From: Dehalococcoidia bacterium
GTDB taxonomy: Bacteria > Chloroflexota > Dehalococcoidia > GIF9 > AB-539-J10
Reading direction: 5' to 3'
Assembly (NCBI GenBank): GCA_030669525.1
Contig: DAOVDO010000073.1
Location: forward strand, 1 to 5,438
Length of the DNA stretch: 5,438 nt
This document shows positions 1-5,438 of the stretch, one piece after another. The notes beneath the pieces are model-generated. The model was not told where the DNA came from. It worked only from the letters and a program-made list of their open reading frames with translations, and ran no database searches. The position numbers and the translations under genes were made by a program. Positions within the stretch are counted from its first letter, which is position 1; every line of letters starts with the position of its first letter.

Positions 1-7
1 CGCTACT

Positions 8-2110
8 TCAGGATGCCTTGTAGACTTTACATAATATTCCCCTTAAAGTCGCTGAGCCCATCTCACGGGCGTAAGGCATTTTATTGTCGGTCAGCACATT
101 GATGTTTGATTCTGCCCATCCATATAAAGCTGAGGCTTCCCTTTCAGGAAACCACCAACCATGTTCCAGCATAACCACCCTAGGGTCTATATCGAGTGTT
201 AGGCTAGCTTTATGCTTGATGCTGCCCCGTTTTGTCTCAACATATACCCAGTCACCCTCTGCTATTCCCAGTTTGCTAGCCGTTTCCGTATGAATAGTAA
301 CCATTGGCTCAGGATGGCTGCCCCGCAAACTGGGTATCTGTCTGCCACCGGAATGCAGGAAAGGAGCCAACTTCTGGTTGGTAAAAATCAGAGGATACTC
401 CTTAACCAGTTCAGGCTCGCTATAAGGTGATTCGGGAGGTTCATGGTATATAGGTAATGGATCAAATCCCCATTCTTCAAGTCGGCTTGAATATAATTCA
501 ATCTTGCCTGAAGGGGTATTAAAGCCATTCCTCTCATAGTTTCTGTATTGTTTGGTACCGGTAACTACCCCCACCTCTCGAAACTCATCCAATGTTAATC
601 CTGCAGGTTTCAACAGAAAATCTAGGACCTGTGTATCATCTTCCCAGAAGTAATCGCCCAGCCCCAGATGCTTGGCAAGTCCCTGCCATATCTTGTAATC
701 TGACCGGCACTCGCCTATCTGGGTAACTTTCTGTATAACACCAGCCGTAGGTGGATAATCCGATGGGTGGAGGCTGTCAATCTCTAGATATGTTGCCGCC
801 GGCAATACTATATCCGCTAATGCAGCTGTTGGTGTCATAAAGAAATCAGATACTACCAAGAAATCCAAACTGTCTAGAGCCCTGTAGGTCTCCCGAGAAT
901 TAGAATAAGTTTGGAGCAGATTACCCCCCTGAATAAAGGCGGCATGGATGGGGTAAGGGTCAGCTTGTACTATAGCTTTCACTATGCTCTGGGGTAAAGC
1001 GTAAAAGATGATCGGTAGCATTCCTTCCTTGGCACTAATCCTGTTTGCGCGCACATCTCGTGGCAAGGCGTCCTGCTGAAGCAATTCGATGGAACCCTTG
1101 GGTACTATTCCAGGGGGTGACCATTCTATATCACCACCGGGTCTGCCAATATTACCGGTAATCGCTCTCAAGATTGAGATGGCACGGGCACTTTGAAAGT
1201 TATTTATATTATTATCAAGGCCATTTCCCCAGGCAATACAGGATGGACTATTATTAGCATAAAACCGGGCTGCTTCTCTAATCGTTTCTGCTGGCACCCA
1301 GGTTATTTCCTCAACCTTCTCAGGGGGATAGCCCTGAATATGAACTCTGAGCTTATCAAAACCCGCTGTCCAGTTCTCAACAAAATCCTTATCAAATAAT
1401 CTCTCAGTTATTATCCCGTTTATCATGCCCAAGGCTAATGCCAGATCGGAACAGGGCCTTGGCTTTACCCATATATCGGCCTTTTGAGTGAATATTGTTT
1501 CGCTGGGGTCTATTACTATTAGCTTTGAGCCTTTTTCTAAAGCTTCAGTAATGCGGTTATAATGTCCAATGGCTGTTTCACGTGTGTTTAATCCCCACAT
1601 TACTATACATGATGGTAGATATTCGTAATCGGGGAGTGCCATGAATCCATAGGTTATCACCGAGGCATGAAGTCTGGGCACATGGCAGATGGGAGCCATC
1701 GAAGCCACATTTGGTGTGCCGAAAACATTGGCAAACCGTGCCAGATAACTATCCTGGTAGCCCTTGGCACCCCCGCGGATAAAGACTACCGACTCAGCGC
1801 CGTATTTCTCCTTGGTACTGGTCAATTCAGATGCTACCATACTTAGTGCTTCATCCCATGAAATCTGCTGCCATTTACCTTTACCTCTTTCACCCACCCT
1901 TTTCAAGGGATATTTCAATCTATCCGGATGGTAAAGGCACTCTAAGGAAGCCATGCCTTTGACACACAGTGCTCCTCTGTTTACCGGGTTATCCGGGTCT
2001 CCCTCCACACTGATGGGTTCGCCATTCTTCAGGTGTACCAGTACACCACAGCCAACGTTACACCATTCGCAGGTTGTTTTTAGTACTCTGTCATTAATCT
2101 TTGAAAACAT
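8..2110 (-). CDS. Molybdopterin oxidoreductase catalytic subunit, acetylene-hydratase-like, complete 4Fe-4S motif
   Basis: Catalytic subunit of the DMSO reductase (MopB) superfamily, which binds a Mo- or W-bis-pterin cofactor and one 4Fe-4S cluster. Numbered from the chosen ATG, the protein has 700 residues. The N-terminal Fe-S domain (about 12-66) carries C14-x2-C17-x3-C21-x27-C49, followed by VKG, whose Lys is usual between cluster and pterin. The central molybdopterin domain (about 67-490) contains ICHVPRL, whose C142 is the probable metal ligand, and pterin-contact segments such as KLIVIDP and LADIVLPAATY. The C-terminal dinucleotide-binding domain (about 571-690) contains HGWWFPE (H650). 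FDPLPIYHEP and KEYPLI resemble acetylene hydratase, but the residue after C17 is Asn where that enzyme has its catalytic Asp. There is no twin-arginine signal, so it is probably cytoplasmic. An in-frame TTG at 2125 lies inside the GGAGG ribosome binding site, so the ATG at 2110, eight bases downstream of it, is preferred. Family sure; substrate and exact reaction unknown. Confidence 0.93.
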   Translation of the reverse strand: MFSKINDRVLKTTCEWCNVGCGVLVHLKNGEPISVEGDPDNPVNRGALCVKGMASLECLYHPDRLKYPLKRVGERGKGKWQQISWDEALSMVASELTSTKEKYGAESVVFIRGGAKGYQDSYLARFANVFGTPNVASMAPICHVPRLHASVITYGFMALPDYEYLPSCIVMWGLNTRETAIGHYNRITEALEKGSKLIVIDPSETIFTQKADIWVKPRPCSDLALALGMINGIITERLFDKDFVENWTAGFDKLRVHIQGYPPEKVEEITWVPAETIREAARFYANNSPSCIAWGNGLDNNINNFQSARAISILRAITGNIGRPGGDIEWSPPGIVPKGSIELLQQDALPRDVRANRISAKEGMLPIIFYALPQSIVKAIVQADPYPIHAAFIQGGNLLQTYSNSRETYRALDSLDFLVVSDFFMTPTAALADIVLPAATYLEIDSLHPSDYPPTAGVIQKVTQIGECRSDYKIWQGLAKHLGLGDYFWEDDTQVLDFLLKPAGLTLDEFREVGVVTGTKQYRNYERNGFNTPSGKIELYSSRLEEWGFDPLPIYHEPPESPYSEPELVKEYPLIFTNQKLAPFLHSGGRQIPSLRGSHPEPMVTIHTETASKLGIAEGDWVYVETKRGSIKHKASLTLDIDPRVVMLEHGWWFPEREASALYGWAESNINVLTDNKMPYAREMGSATLRGILCKVYKAS

Positions 2111-2118
2111 GTCCCATG

Positions 2119-2123
2119 CCTCC
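2119..2123 (-). promoter_or_regulatory. Ribosome binding site that decides the start of the 700-aa oxidoreductase
   Basis: GGAGG on the minus strand lies 8 bases before the ATG at 2110. The longer in-frame reading would start at a TTG (2123-2125) that overlaps this very motif and has no ribosome binding site of its own. This places the start at 2110 and removes five residues from the longest possible frame. Confidence 0.8.
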
Positions 2124-2124
2124 A

Positions 2125-2144
2125 ATCTAAATAGTTTATTAGAT
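2125..2144. repeat. Small inverted repeat just upstream of the ribosome binding site
   Basis: ATCTAA (2125-2130) and TTAGAT (2139-2144) form a perfect 6-bp dyad around an 8-base AT-rich centre. In the transcript it would end one base before the GGAGG that serves the 700-aa oxidoreductase. It could be an operator half-site pair or a weak hairpin affecting translation. In such an AT-rich leader it could also be chance. Confidence 0.3.
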
Positions 2145-2190
2145 AGTTGATTGTAAAAAGGCTATGCCTGTCCAGTATATCAGTGATAGG

Positions 2191-2343
2191 TTACATACCT
2201 TCTTCTCTCCACCGCCTACCTTGATTAACATCTTCTCTTTCTCTTATCTTAATGTCTGGAGTAAGAACTCCTTCGCTACGGTCCTGGCTGAATAATAGCG
2301 ATACCATCCTATCAGCAGGTATGCTGGTTCCTATTCTGGCGTC
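2191..2343 (-). pseudogene. Possible C-terminal remnant of a decayed gene (or a 38-aa small ORF)
   Basis: A frame on the minus strand stays open for 50 codons, from just after a TGA at 2344-2346 to a TAA at 2191-2193. An ATG at 2305-2307 would give a 38-residue protein, but there is no convincing ribosome binding site before it. The reading looks protein-like: it begins around ARIGTSIPAD, continues with EGVLTPD, and ends in a charged helix-like tail, RRWREEGM. The order T-x-I-P, then about 15 residues, then GV-L-x-P-D/E, then a short charged end recalls the C-terminus of saccharopine-dehydrogenase-like proteins. That comparison is from memory and weak. No upstream part of such a gene is seen, because the small GlcG/HbpS-type gene ends at 2364 in another frame. 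An open frame of this length arises by chance fairly often, so confidence is low. Confidence 0.22.
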
Positions 2344-2363
2344 TCATATAGACAGGTGATTGT

Positions 2364-2831
2364 TTACTTTGATGGCCACAGCACGCTCTTGATATAGTTA
2401 AGCCCTACACGTGCTAACTCATCATCAGCTCCGTATTCGCCGGCAGCACTGATTCCAATAGCGCCAAGACATACGGGCCTTCCTTTATAGTCTGCTTCAT
2501 ACTCGGGTGGGACAATAGCTAATCCGCCGGGACAGACCGAATACTCAGGGCCGTAGGTTTGCTCAGACCAGTCACGCTTAGTGATAAGCTCGTGGAAATC
2601 GGCAGTGTCCATTCTCCACATTGCAGCAGTAAATGCTTTCCTGAAGGCTTGTTGGTAATGATGGTAATTCCCCCCGTCCAATCTCGCAACACATATGGGG
2701 ACACCGGCGTTATCACAAATGACCATGCAGCAATCCTGCCAGTATCTGTCAGGTTTGCTCTTGACCTCCTTTATCATAGCCTCTACCGCCCCATGTGCCT
2801 CTTCGTATCCGATAGCTAGCGAGTTGTACAT
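2364..2831 (-). CDS. GlcG/HbpS-family small protein (haem-degrading/DUF336 type)
   Basis: A soluble protein of 155 residues, the usual length for a single-domain member of the GlcG/HbpS family (Pfam Haem_degrading, formerly DUF336). Family traits in order: an N-terminal helix (about 7-26) with alternating A/E/I; the strand-turn VICDNAGVPICVARLDG (about 37-53), equivalent to the common V-D-x-G-x-L-x-x-x-R-x-D-G; a helix with AFRKAFTAA (62-70); the PGGLAIVPPE segment (101-110); and LGAIGISAAG (122-131) followed by DDELARVG. Members include GlcG of glycolate loci, haem-binding HbpS and the C-terminal domain of PduO, so a haem or corrinoid-type ligand is possible but not shown. Six cysteines (34, 35, 39, 47, 100, 121) are many for this size and form no CxxC pair. 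There is no signal peptide. The start has GGGAGG seven bases upstream. It sits between two molybdopterin oxidoreductase genes on the same strand, which suggests an accessory role. Confidence 0.87.
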   Translation of the reverse strand: MYNSLAIGYEEAHGAVEAMIKEVKSKPDRYWQDCCMVICDNAGVPICVARLDGGNYHHYQQAFRKAFTAAMWRMDTADFHELITKRDWSEQTYGPEYSVCPGGLAIVPPEYEADYKGRPVCLGAIGISAAGEYGADDELARVGLNYIKSVLWPSK

Positions 2832-2838
2832 TTTGAAT

Positions 2839-2844
2839 CCTCCC
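2839..2844 (-). promoter_or_regulatory. Ribosome binding site of the GlcG/HbpS-type gene
   Basis: GGGAGG on the minus strand, with seven bases between the GGAGG core and the ATG at 2831. It supports this start and independent translation after the 162-bp gap. Confidence 0.75.
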
Positions 2845-2885
2845 TATATTTTTTTAGTTTTTACTTCCTTACTGCTGGGGATGCT

Positions 2886-2915
2886 ATATTACAAGATTGC
2901 TATTAGAGATAGCAA
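2886..2915 (-). promoter_or_regulatory. Candidate sigma-70-type promoter for the GlcG/HbpS-type gene
   Basis: On the minus strand, TTGCTA (2910-2915, 4 of 6 to TTGACA) is followed after 18 bases by TAATAT (2886-2891, 4 of 6 to TATAAT). Transcription from here would give a leader of roughly 45-50 bases before the ATG at 2831. The match is mediocre and the gap is AT-rich, so it is a candidate only. The -35 box and spacer lie inside a perfect palindrome, which would suit repression by a dimeric regulator. Confidence 0.3.
2897..2915. repeat. Perfect 7-bp-arm palindrome, operator-like
   Basis: TTGCTAT (2897-2903) and ATAGCAA (2909-2915) are exact reverse complements around a 5-base centre, TAGAG. 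No T-run follows in either direction, so it is not an intrinsic terminator for the 745-aa oxidoreductase gene ending at 2994. Size and position, about 65-85 bases upstream of the small gene's start, fit an operator for a helix-turn-helix dimer. Confidence 0.45.
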
Positions 2916-2993
2916 GCTAACTCATAGATATGGCGTCCAGTGCAATAGGCATATTTAGCAGGCAGCTCATTCGGAGAAGTTACCTATCCCGTT

Positions 2994-5231
2994 TTACTTT
3001 TTGATTTTGCTTACTCTGCACAGGCTCGTCCTGTAATTTGTCCCGCCGAAACCAGATCGGCTCTGATTCCCCATGGAAGTGAGGTTGTTGATGTTGTGTT
3101 CCCAGGTACTAAACAGGTTAGGCTCTTTGCCTTCCGTTTCTGGCAGCCACCATCCGTGGGCTGCTGAGATTACTCTGGGATGGCTGGTTGGAGTAAGTTG
3201 AGCTTTAAATTTTACTCTTCCCCGCTTGTTCTCTATATAAACCCATTCGCCATCCGTAATGCCCAAATCTTTTGCTGTCTGAGGATTAATCTCTACAACA
3301 GGGTCAGGCTCAATTTCACGGAGCCAGGGAATCATGCGGTGCTCGGAGTGGAAATAGGCCGGGGAACGTCTTCCACTGGCCAGTATGAGGGGGTACTCTT
3401 TCCACAGCTCTGGAGTGGAGACTGGACTCTCGGAAGGTTCTTCGTAATAAGGCAATGGGTCAAGTCCCCATTCCTCATACCATTTAGACCAGAGTTCAAC
3501 CTTGCCAGTCTTGGTATTAAACCCTGGCTTTCCATCCTTACGCAGGAGTCCTCTTTCCCATCGGAGATATGGTTTACTGGGCCCCTCAGGCGGCATCTCC
3601 CAGCTTCCCTTTCTAGCTAGTTCATCATAGCTGGTGCCACCCATTTTCAGGCGGGCATCGAGGAGTTCCTTGACAGTTTTATATGGAAGTGGTGTAGTGC
3701 TCAAACGTCTGGCCATCTCCAGGTTGATTTCCCAGTCCGATTTACATTCCCCTACCTCTACTGCTTTAACTATTACGGAAAGTGGTGACCACCATGAACG
3801 GAAGCTTTCTTTTTCCGGGAAGGTAGCAGCGGGCAAGAAGATGTCAGCCAGAGCCATGCTGGTGGGGTTCTGGAACAGGTCGACACATACTACAAAATCG
3901 AGTTTCTTCAGAGCATTGTAATGTCTCCTGGGGTCGGCAGCCTGGCCGCCCAGGATGTTTGATGTTTGTATCCAGGCAGCCTTGATGGGATATGGTTCGC
4001 CGGTCTCCATCTGTTCAATAGCCACATCGGGTTGAACCCATCCTCTGAAACCTTTGATCATGGGATAGCGTGAAGCTCCAATCCTCTTCTCACTAAGCTT
4101 CTTGACAACCTCTTCACCGTAGAGTTCGAGCAACTCATGAGTGCTGAAGGGGTAGGTGGTGACTCCATGGGAAGGGCGTGCGATAACCATGCCTCCGGGG
4201 ACATCAATATTTCCGGTGATAGCCCAGAGGTGATTGATGGCCTGGGCAGCAACGGTTGCTTGCGGATTAGCATCAATAGGCTCCCCCCATTGAATGGCTG
4301 CTGGCTTGCTGGTGGCGAAAAGTCGGGCAGCATTGATGATGTCCTCTTGGGGAACCCAGGTGATTTCAGCTACCTTGTCTGGCGGGTAATCCTGAACCCT
4401 CTTCTTCAGCTCATCAAAGCCGAATGTCCACTTATCGACGAATTCCTTATCGTACAAGCCCTCATTGATGATGACGTTAAGCATACCCAGGGCAAGGGCT
4501 CCATCTGTACCGGGACGAATCTGGAGGAAAATTTCAGCCCGGCTGGCCATCCAGGTAGCCCGTGGGTCTACTACGATTAGTTTAGAACCTCTTTTCATAC
4601 AGTCTATAATCCAGTGACCAAAAAAGGCATCGAAGCAGCCAGTAACAGGGTTCTGGGCCCAGATGATGATGACTTTAGGTGGTGTCCACTGGGGGTCATC
4701 GTAGCGCTTCTCCAGAAACTGAGATGCATCCAGAACACAGTAATCTCCTTGAGTAGCAAACATGGCTCCCAGCCTTGGGGTATAACAGGCGTGACCTGCT
4801 AGTCCTACCTGCACCCAGTTTGGACTACCATAGGCGTACATTAAATAGGTGATCGGCCCGCCGATATCCCTGCCTGTTCCCTGGCAGAAGATAACCGATT
4901 CAGCACCATATTTACTGCGGATATCCTTGAGCTTTTTCTCAATAATGTCATAGGCCTCCTCCCAGGAGATGCGTTCCCATTTACCTTCACCCCTCTCCCC
5001 CACTCGCTTTAAAGGATGCGTGATACGGTCGGGATGATACATATATTGTGTTAGCGCCGCGGCGCGGGGGCATATTCTGCCCTGGTTATAGGGATGCCGC
5101 TCGTCTCCTTCTATCGCCACTACTCTGCCATCCTTGATGAACAGCTTGGCACCACACCCACCGTGGCAGCCAGGACCTGCTGACCAGACTGTGGTTTGAA
5201 CGGTTTTATCATTTTTGCCTTTTTGTGCCAT
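2994..5231 (-). CDS. Molybdopterin oxidoreductase catalytic subunit, acetylene-hydratase-like branch, three-cysteine Fe-S motif
   Basis: A MopB-superfamily catalytic subunit of 745 residues, paralogous to the 700-aa oxidoreductase at the left of the window. The N-terminal Fe-S domain (about 15-70) has GPGCHGGCG with C22-x3-C26, and C54 in GRICPRA. The first of the usual four cysteines is absent (Gly19 at the aligned place), and no His stands four residues before C22. The central pterin domain (about 72-510) contains HACYTPRLGA, whose C149 is the probable Mo/W ligand, together with VIIIWAQNP, KLIVVDPRAT and LADIFLPAATFPEKES. The C-terminal dinucleotide-binding domain (about 611-735) contains AHGWWLPE (H692). 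Shared PLKRVGERGEGKW, LDPLPYYEEP and KEYPLI place it near acetylene hydratase, though that enzyme's catalytic Asp position is His23 here. There is no Tat signal and no partner electron-transfer subunit, so it is probably cytoplasmic. AAGGAGGG six bases upstream fixes the start. It is first in the gene series and its substrate is unknown. Confidence 0.93.
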   Translation of the reverse strand: MAQKGKNDKTVQTTVWSAGPGCHGGCGAKLFIKDGRVVAIEGDERHPYNQGRICPRAAALTQYMYHPDRITHPLKRVGERGEGKWERISWEEAYDIIEKKLKDIRSKYGAESVIFCQGTGRDIGGPITYLMYAYGSPNWVQVGLAGHACYTPRLGAMFATQGDYCVLDASQFLEKRYDDPQWTPPKVIIIWAQNPVTGCFDAFFGHWIIDCMKRGSKLIVVDPRATWMASRAEIFLQIRPGTDGALALGMLNVIINEGLYDKEFVDKWTFGFDELKKRVQDYPPDKVAEITWVPQEDIINAARLFATSKPAAIQWGEPIDANPQATVAAQAINHLWAITGNIDVPGGMVIARPSHGVTTYPFSTHELLELYGEEVVKKLSEKRIGASRYPMIKGFRGWVQPDVAIEQMETGEPYPIKAAWIQTSNILGGQAADPRRHYNALKKLDFVVCVDLFQNPTSMALADIFLPAATFPEKESFRSWWSPLSVIVKAVEVGECKSDWEINLEMARRLSTTPLPYKTVKELLDARLKMGGTSYDELARKGSWEMPPEGPSKPYLRWERGLLRKDGKPGFNTKTGKVELWSKWYEEWGLDPLPYYEEPSESPVSTPELWKEYPLILASGRRSPAYFHSEHRMIPWLREIEPDPVVEINPQTAKDLGITDGEWVYIENKRGRVKFKAQLTPTSHPRVISAAHGWWLPETEGKEPNLFSTWEHNINNLTSMGNQSRSGFGGTNYRTSLCRVSKIKK

Positions 5232-5236
5232 GTAAG

Positions 5237-5244
5237 CCCTCCTT
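5237..5244 (-). promoter_or_regulatory. Ribosome binding site of the 745-aa oxidoreductase
   Basis: AAGGAGGG on the minus strand is a near-perfect anti-16S match, with six bases between the GGAGG core and the ATG at 5231. It is the strongest site in the window and fixes the start codon. Confidence 0.8.
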
Positions 5245-5336
5245 GGAAATTATTATTAAAGAACTATGTCTGTGATTTGGACTATGTTCTATGGAGAAAT
5301 CTTTTCAGTAATCTACCGATGCATGTTCAATTTTTA

Positions 5337-5366
5337 ACTGTAGCTGTCTTTCCTGAAGTTTGTCAA
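5337..5366 (-). promoter_or_regulatory. Candidate sigma-70-type promoter for the 745-aa oxidoreductase
   Basis: On the minus strand, a perfect TTGACA (5361-5366) is followed after 18 bases by TACAGT (5337-5342, 4 of 6 to TATAAT). Transcription would start near 5330 and give a leader of about 100 bases to the ATG at 5231. The -35 box lies in the left arm of the dyad at 5360-5386, opposite a right-facing promoter. Confidence 0.4.
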
Positions 5367-5386
5367 GCCATGCGGGGTATTGACAA
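5360..5386. repeat. Inverted repeat formed by the -35 boxes of two divergent promoters
   Basis: TTGTCAA (5360-5366) and TTGACAA (5380-5386) are perfect reverse complements separated by 13 bases, with arm centres 20 bp apart, about two helical turns. Each arm contains TTGACA read outward, so one protein bound to the dyad could cover both -35 boxes. The symmetry may simply reflect two back-to-back -35 elements. Confidence 0.45.
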
Positions 5387-5408
5387 GGGAGGATACTGGT
5401 GTTGTAAT
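5380..5408 (+). promoter_or_regulatory. Strong candidate promoter facing right, out of the window
   Basis: TTGACA (5380-5385, consensus), a 17-base spacer, then TGTAAT (5403-5408, 5 of 6 to TATAAT). A TG at 5400-5401 makes an extended -10. This is the best promoter match in the window. Transcription would begin near 5415 and run rightward, so a divergent gene is expected beyond the edge, possibly a regulator or a further part of the locus. A competing reading uses GGGAGG at 5387-5392 as a ribosome binding site for an ATG at 5407, whose frame is open to the window end, but that 14-base spacing is long. Confidence 0.45.
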
Positions 5409-5438
5409 GTATCTCGAATTGAATCAGGAAAAGCGAGA

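Noticed and set aside
2152..2170. Terminator-like AGGC-ATA-GCCT followed by T's on the minus strand
   Set aside because: The stem is only 4 bp and only four T's remain after it, too weak to call an intrinsic terminator.
2178..2188. TATCA-G-TGATA palindrome in the 2111-2363 gap
   Set aside because: Five-base arms in an AT-rich gap are expected by chance, and no promoter element lines up with it.
2311..2328. CAGCA-GGTA-TGCTG stem-loop downstream of the GlcG/HbpS-type gene
   Set aside because: Short 5-bp stem with no U-run, lying within the possible gene remnant; not supported as a terminator.
4137..4580. Long plus-strand open frames opposite the 745-aa oxidoreductase (also 3180-3620)
   Set aside because: They are antisense shadows of a clearly conserved gene, with no domain-like content or ribosome binding site support.
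5054..5065. Perfect 12-bp palindrome GCGCCGCGGCGC in a small GC-rich patch
   Set aside because: It lies inside the coding region for PRAAAL of the 745-aa oxidoreductase and follows from alanine codons; no regulatory context.
8..5231. CRISPR array, tRNA, rRNA, IS element or attachment site
   Set aside because: No regularly spaced repeats, RNA gene signatures, transposase or terminal repeats were seen on either strand.
5263..5287. Direct repeat ACTATGT, two copies 18 bp apart, in the leader of the 745-aa oxidoreductase
   Set aside because: Seven bases only and two copies; no further copies or linked element seen.
5407..5438. ATG at 5407 opening a plus-strand frame to the window end
   Set aside because: Only ten codons are visible, and the GGGAGG upstream is 14 bases away and overlaps a better promoter reading. 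Too little to call a gene.

Overview
The window carries three protein genes, all on the minus strand and read from right to left: a large molybdopterin oxidoreductase (745 aa), a small GlcG/HbpS-type protein (155 aa) and a second large molybdopterin oxidoreductase (700 aa from the chosen start). Base composition is moderate, all three genes have strong GGAGG-type ribosome binding sites, and the content is typical of a strict anaerobe. Anaerobic Chloroflexota (Dehalococcoidia-like), Desulfobacterota or clostridial-type Firmicutes would all fit. This is an inference from gene content only; nothing in the window fixes the phylum.

Layout. Positions 5232-5438 form a regulatory region upstream of the first gene. 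It has a TTGACA/TACAGT promoter candidate facing left and a better TTGACA/TGTAAT extended -10 candidate facing right, and their -35 boxes form the two arms of one inverted repeat. The 745-aa oxidoreductase occupies 2994-5231. A 162-bp gap (2832-2993) holds a perfect 7-bp-arm palindrome that overlaps a promoter candidate for the small gene at 2364-2831. A 253-bp gap (2111-2363) holds a 50-codon open frame that may be the tail of a decayed gene, plus two small inverted repeats. The 700-aa oxidoreductase fills 8-2110, and only 7 bp remain beyond its stop codon.

How the genes may work together. Both large proteins are catalytic subunits of the DMSO reductase (MopB) superfamily and look closest to the acetylene-hydratase-like branch. 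They are diverged paralogues, sharing the PLKRVGERG-GKW block, KLIV-DP, DPLP-Y-EP, KEYPLI and HGWW-PE. Each has a probable cysteine ligand to Mo or W. Neither has a Tat signal, and no iron-sulfur or membrane-anchor subunit is encoded here, so both are probably cytoplasmic. They differ at the iron-sulfur site: the 700-aa protein has all four cysteines, while the 745-aa protein lacks the first. The small protein between them belongs to a family that binds haem or corrinoid-type cofactors, or has no known ligand; a link to the oxidoreductases is suggested by position only. The substrate of neither enzyme can be read from the sequence. The gaps of 162 and 253 bp mean the three genes may be separately promoted rather than one tight operon.
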